Source of the DNA: JAJKIP01 sp040509055
GTDB taxonomy: Bacteria > Bacteroidota > Bacteroidia > Chitinophagales > Chitinophagaceae
Direction of reading: 5' to 3'
DNA: 12,946 nucleotides
Assembly: GCA_040509055.1 (NCBI GenBank)
Contig: JBEVLT010000103.1
Span: forward strand, 1 to 12,946
Shown here: piece by piece, positions 11,575-12,946 of the stretch
Layout of the letters: every line of letters starts with the position of its first letter
Numbering within the stretch: position 1 is the first letter of the stretch
The notes under the pieces: model-generated
Seen by the model: only the letters and a program-made list of their open reading frames with translations
What the model was told of the DNA's origin: nothing
Databases searched by the model: none
Program-made: the position numbers and the translations under genes

Positions 11575-12900
11575 ATGGAATTATTAAAAGAAAGGTTCAG
11601 GGCTAAAGCCGAACAGCTTGCCGGCGAGATCAAGACATTATTGAAAGAACACGGGAATAAGGTGATCGGCCAGGTACAGCTGTCGCAGGTTTATCAGGGC
11701 ATGCGCGGTATGACGGGCCTGGTTACGGAAACGTCACTGCTCGATGCGCAGGAAGGCATCCGGTTTCGCGGCTATTCCATTCCCGAACTGCGGCAAAAGC
11801 TGCCCAAGGTACCCGGCGGTACAGAGCCGCTGCCCGAAGGATTGTTTTACCTGATGCTGATCGGGGAGCTGCCTACCGAAGAAGAGGTAAAAGAGATCAC
11901 CGCCCTGCTGCAGCGGCGCAGCCATGTGCCCACGCACGTATTTCAAACCATCGAGGCCCTGCCGATCAATACCCACCCGATGACGCAGTTTGTGATAGGG
12001 GTGATGGCCCTGCAGACTGAAAGCCAGTTTGCCAAGAAATATGCGGCCGGGATGAATAAAAAGGACTACTGGGAGGCCGCTTTCGAAGATTCGATGGACC
12101 TGATCGCCCGGTTGCCCCGTATAGCGGCATATATCTACCGGCGCAAGTATAAGTTCGGCGACCATATCCAGCCGAACGGGTTGCTGGACTGGGCCGGCAA
12201 TTTTGCCCACATGCTTGGCTACGAGGACGACAAGTTCAAAAAGCTGATGCGCCTGTACATGACCATTCATGCCGATCATGAGGGAGGCAATGTGTCGGCG
12301 CATACCACCCACCTTGTCGGTTCGGCCCTGGCCGATCCTTACCTGGCGTTTGCCGCCGGCATGAACGGGCTGGCCGGCCCGCTGCATGGCCTGGCCAACC
12401 AGGAAGTGATCAAATGGATCTTCGAGATGCAGGAGCAGCTGGGTACCACCGAGCCTGATTCCAAGCAGATCGAAGAATACGTGAAGAAAACCCTTAGCGA
12501 AGGGAAAGTGGTGCCCGGCTATGGGCATGCCGTATTGCGGCAGACCGACCCCCGCTTTACTGCCCAGATGGAATTTGGCAAGTCGCATATGCCCGATGAC
12601 CCGCTGGTGAATACGGTGTGGAAGATATACGAAGTGGTGCCGCCTATCCTGCAGTCGCTCGGCAAGGTAAAAAACCCCTGGCCCAACGTGGACGCGCACA
12701 GCGGCGCCCTGCTGGTGCATTTCGGTATGAAGGAATATGAATATTACACGGTATTGTTTGGCGTCAGCCGCGCCCTGGGCGTACTGGCCAGCCTTTGCTG
12801 GGATCGCGCCCTGGGATATGCGCTTGAGCGTCCTAAATCTGTTACTACCGACCTGGTCAAAAAATGGATAAAGGGAGAAGGAGAAATATGGGGAGATTAA
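11575..12900 (+). CDS. gltA: Citrate synthase, mitochondrial (eukaryotic) type
   Basis: A 441-residue cytosolic enzyme that condenses oxaloacetate and acetyl-CoA into citrate, the entry step of the TCA cycle. All catalytic residues of the pig mitochondrial enzyme have counterparts: H271 in GPLHGLANQEV (pig H274), H318 in VPGYGHAVLR (H320) and D373 in PWPNVDAHSG (D375). The oxaloacetate-binding HADHEGGNVSAHT lies at 232-244. Length and motifs match the mitochondrial-type dimeric branch, not the hexameric, NADH-inhibited GltA of E. coli, so allosteric NADH control is unlikely. The gene has its own promoter and is followed by a strong inverted repeat, so it is probably monocistronic. The symbol is by function only. 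Confidence 0.95.
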   Translation: MELLKERFRAKAEQLAGEIKTLLKEHGNKVIGQVQLSQVYQGMRGMTGLVTETSLLDAQEGIRFRGYSIPELRQKLPKVPGGTEPLPEGLFYLMLIGELPTEEEVKEITALLQRRSHVPTHVFQTIEALPINTHPMTQFVIGVMALQTESQFAKKYAAGMNKKDYWEAAFEDSMDLIARLPRIAAYIYRRKYKFGDHIQPNGLLDWAGNFAHMLGYEDDKFKKLMRLYMTIHADHEGGNVSAHTTHLVGSALADPYLAFAAGMNGLAGPLHGLANQEVIKWIFEMQEQLGTTEPDSKQIEEYVKKTLSEGKVVPGYGHAVLRQTDPRFTAQMEFGKSHMPDDPLVNTVWKIYEVVPPILQSLGKVKNPWPNVDAHSGALLVHFGMKEYEYYTVLFGVSRALGVLASLCWDRALGYALERPKSVTTDLVKKWIKGEGEIWGD

Positions 12901-12922
12901 GCCTCACTCAAAACGGGATTGA

Positions 12923-12946
12923 ACCCCTGCCGGTGCCGGCAGGGGT
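12923..12946 (+). terminator. Probable terminator hairpin after citrate synthase (cut by window edge)
   Basis: Two 11-base arms (12923-12933 and 12936-12946) are perfect inverted repeats, ACCCCTGCCGG and CCGGCAGGGGT, separated by TG. The hairpin ends at the last base of the window, so the T-run that would confirm a terminator cannot be seen. Confidence 0.6.

Overview
The window looks like a piece of a Bacteroidota chromosome, most likely Chitinophagaceae or a close relative. The protein families point that way: PurS, a PepSY-like exported protein, an M1 peptidase with a GGMEYP/HEWMH site, NarL-type two-component proteins, a mitochondrial-type citrate synthase, and a Gly-rich small protein starting MANQPIPV. 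So do the promoters, which fit the Bacteroidota pattern TTG-N20-TAnnTTTG, with few Shine-Dalgarno sequences. I see no rRNA, tRNA, CRISPR, insertion sequence or phage gene.

Layout. 1-3535 is a + strand block: the tail of a membrane protein, purS, rsmI, a small PepSY-like exported protein and a secreted or periplasmic M1 metallopeptidase, closed by a bidirectional terminator. 3502-6181 is a - strand block read from right to left: a family 2 glycosyltransferase, rsmG, an orphan NarL-type response regulator (here RR1) and a predicted small RNA. tgt (6289-7428, +) diverges from the glycosyltransferase gene. 7423-9878 is a tight four-gene - strand operon: small Gly-tailed protein, seven-helix membrane protein, short histidine kinase and NarL-type response regulator (RR2). 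An intergenic region of about 450 bp carries a terminator that belongs to no visible gene. An LptF/LptG permease and citrate synthase follow on the + strand.

The most notable finding is around RR1. Two promoters on the same strand, one just before RR1 and one just after it, have the same construction: a 16-bp palindrome TACCACT-NN-CGTGGTA joined directly to the -33 TTG, then exactly 20 bp, then a -7 box. The two palindromes differ only at their central two bases. The half-site spacing (7-2-7) is that of NarL-family sites. The first promoter would give an almost leaderless RR1 mRNA. The second would give an RNA of about 115 nt that starts on a hairpin, contains a GAAA-loop hairpin and ends at the bidirectional terminator. 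This suggests an autoregulated response regulator that also drives a 3'-UTR-located small RNA.

The second candidate system is the 7423-9878 operon, in which the membrane sensor appears to be split from its kinase and is preceded by an uncharacterised small protein. It lies between tgt and the lptF/G-type gene, which I recall as neighbours in many Bacteroidota, so it may be an insertion. All functions are read from sequence motifs and remembered family features; nothing was searched or computed.
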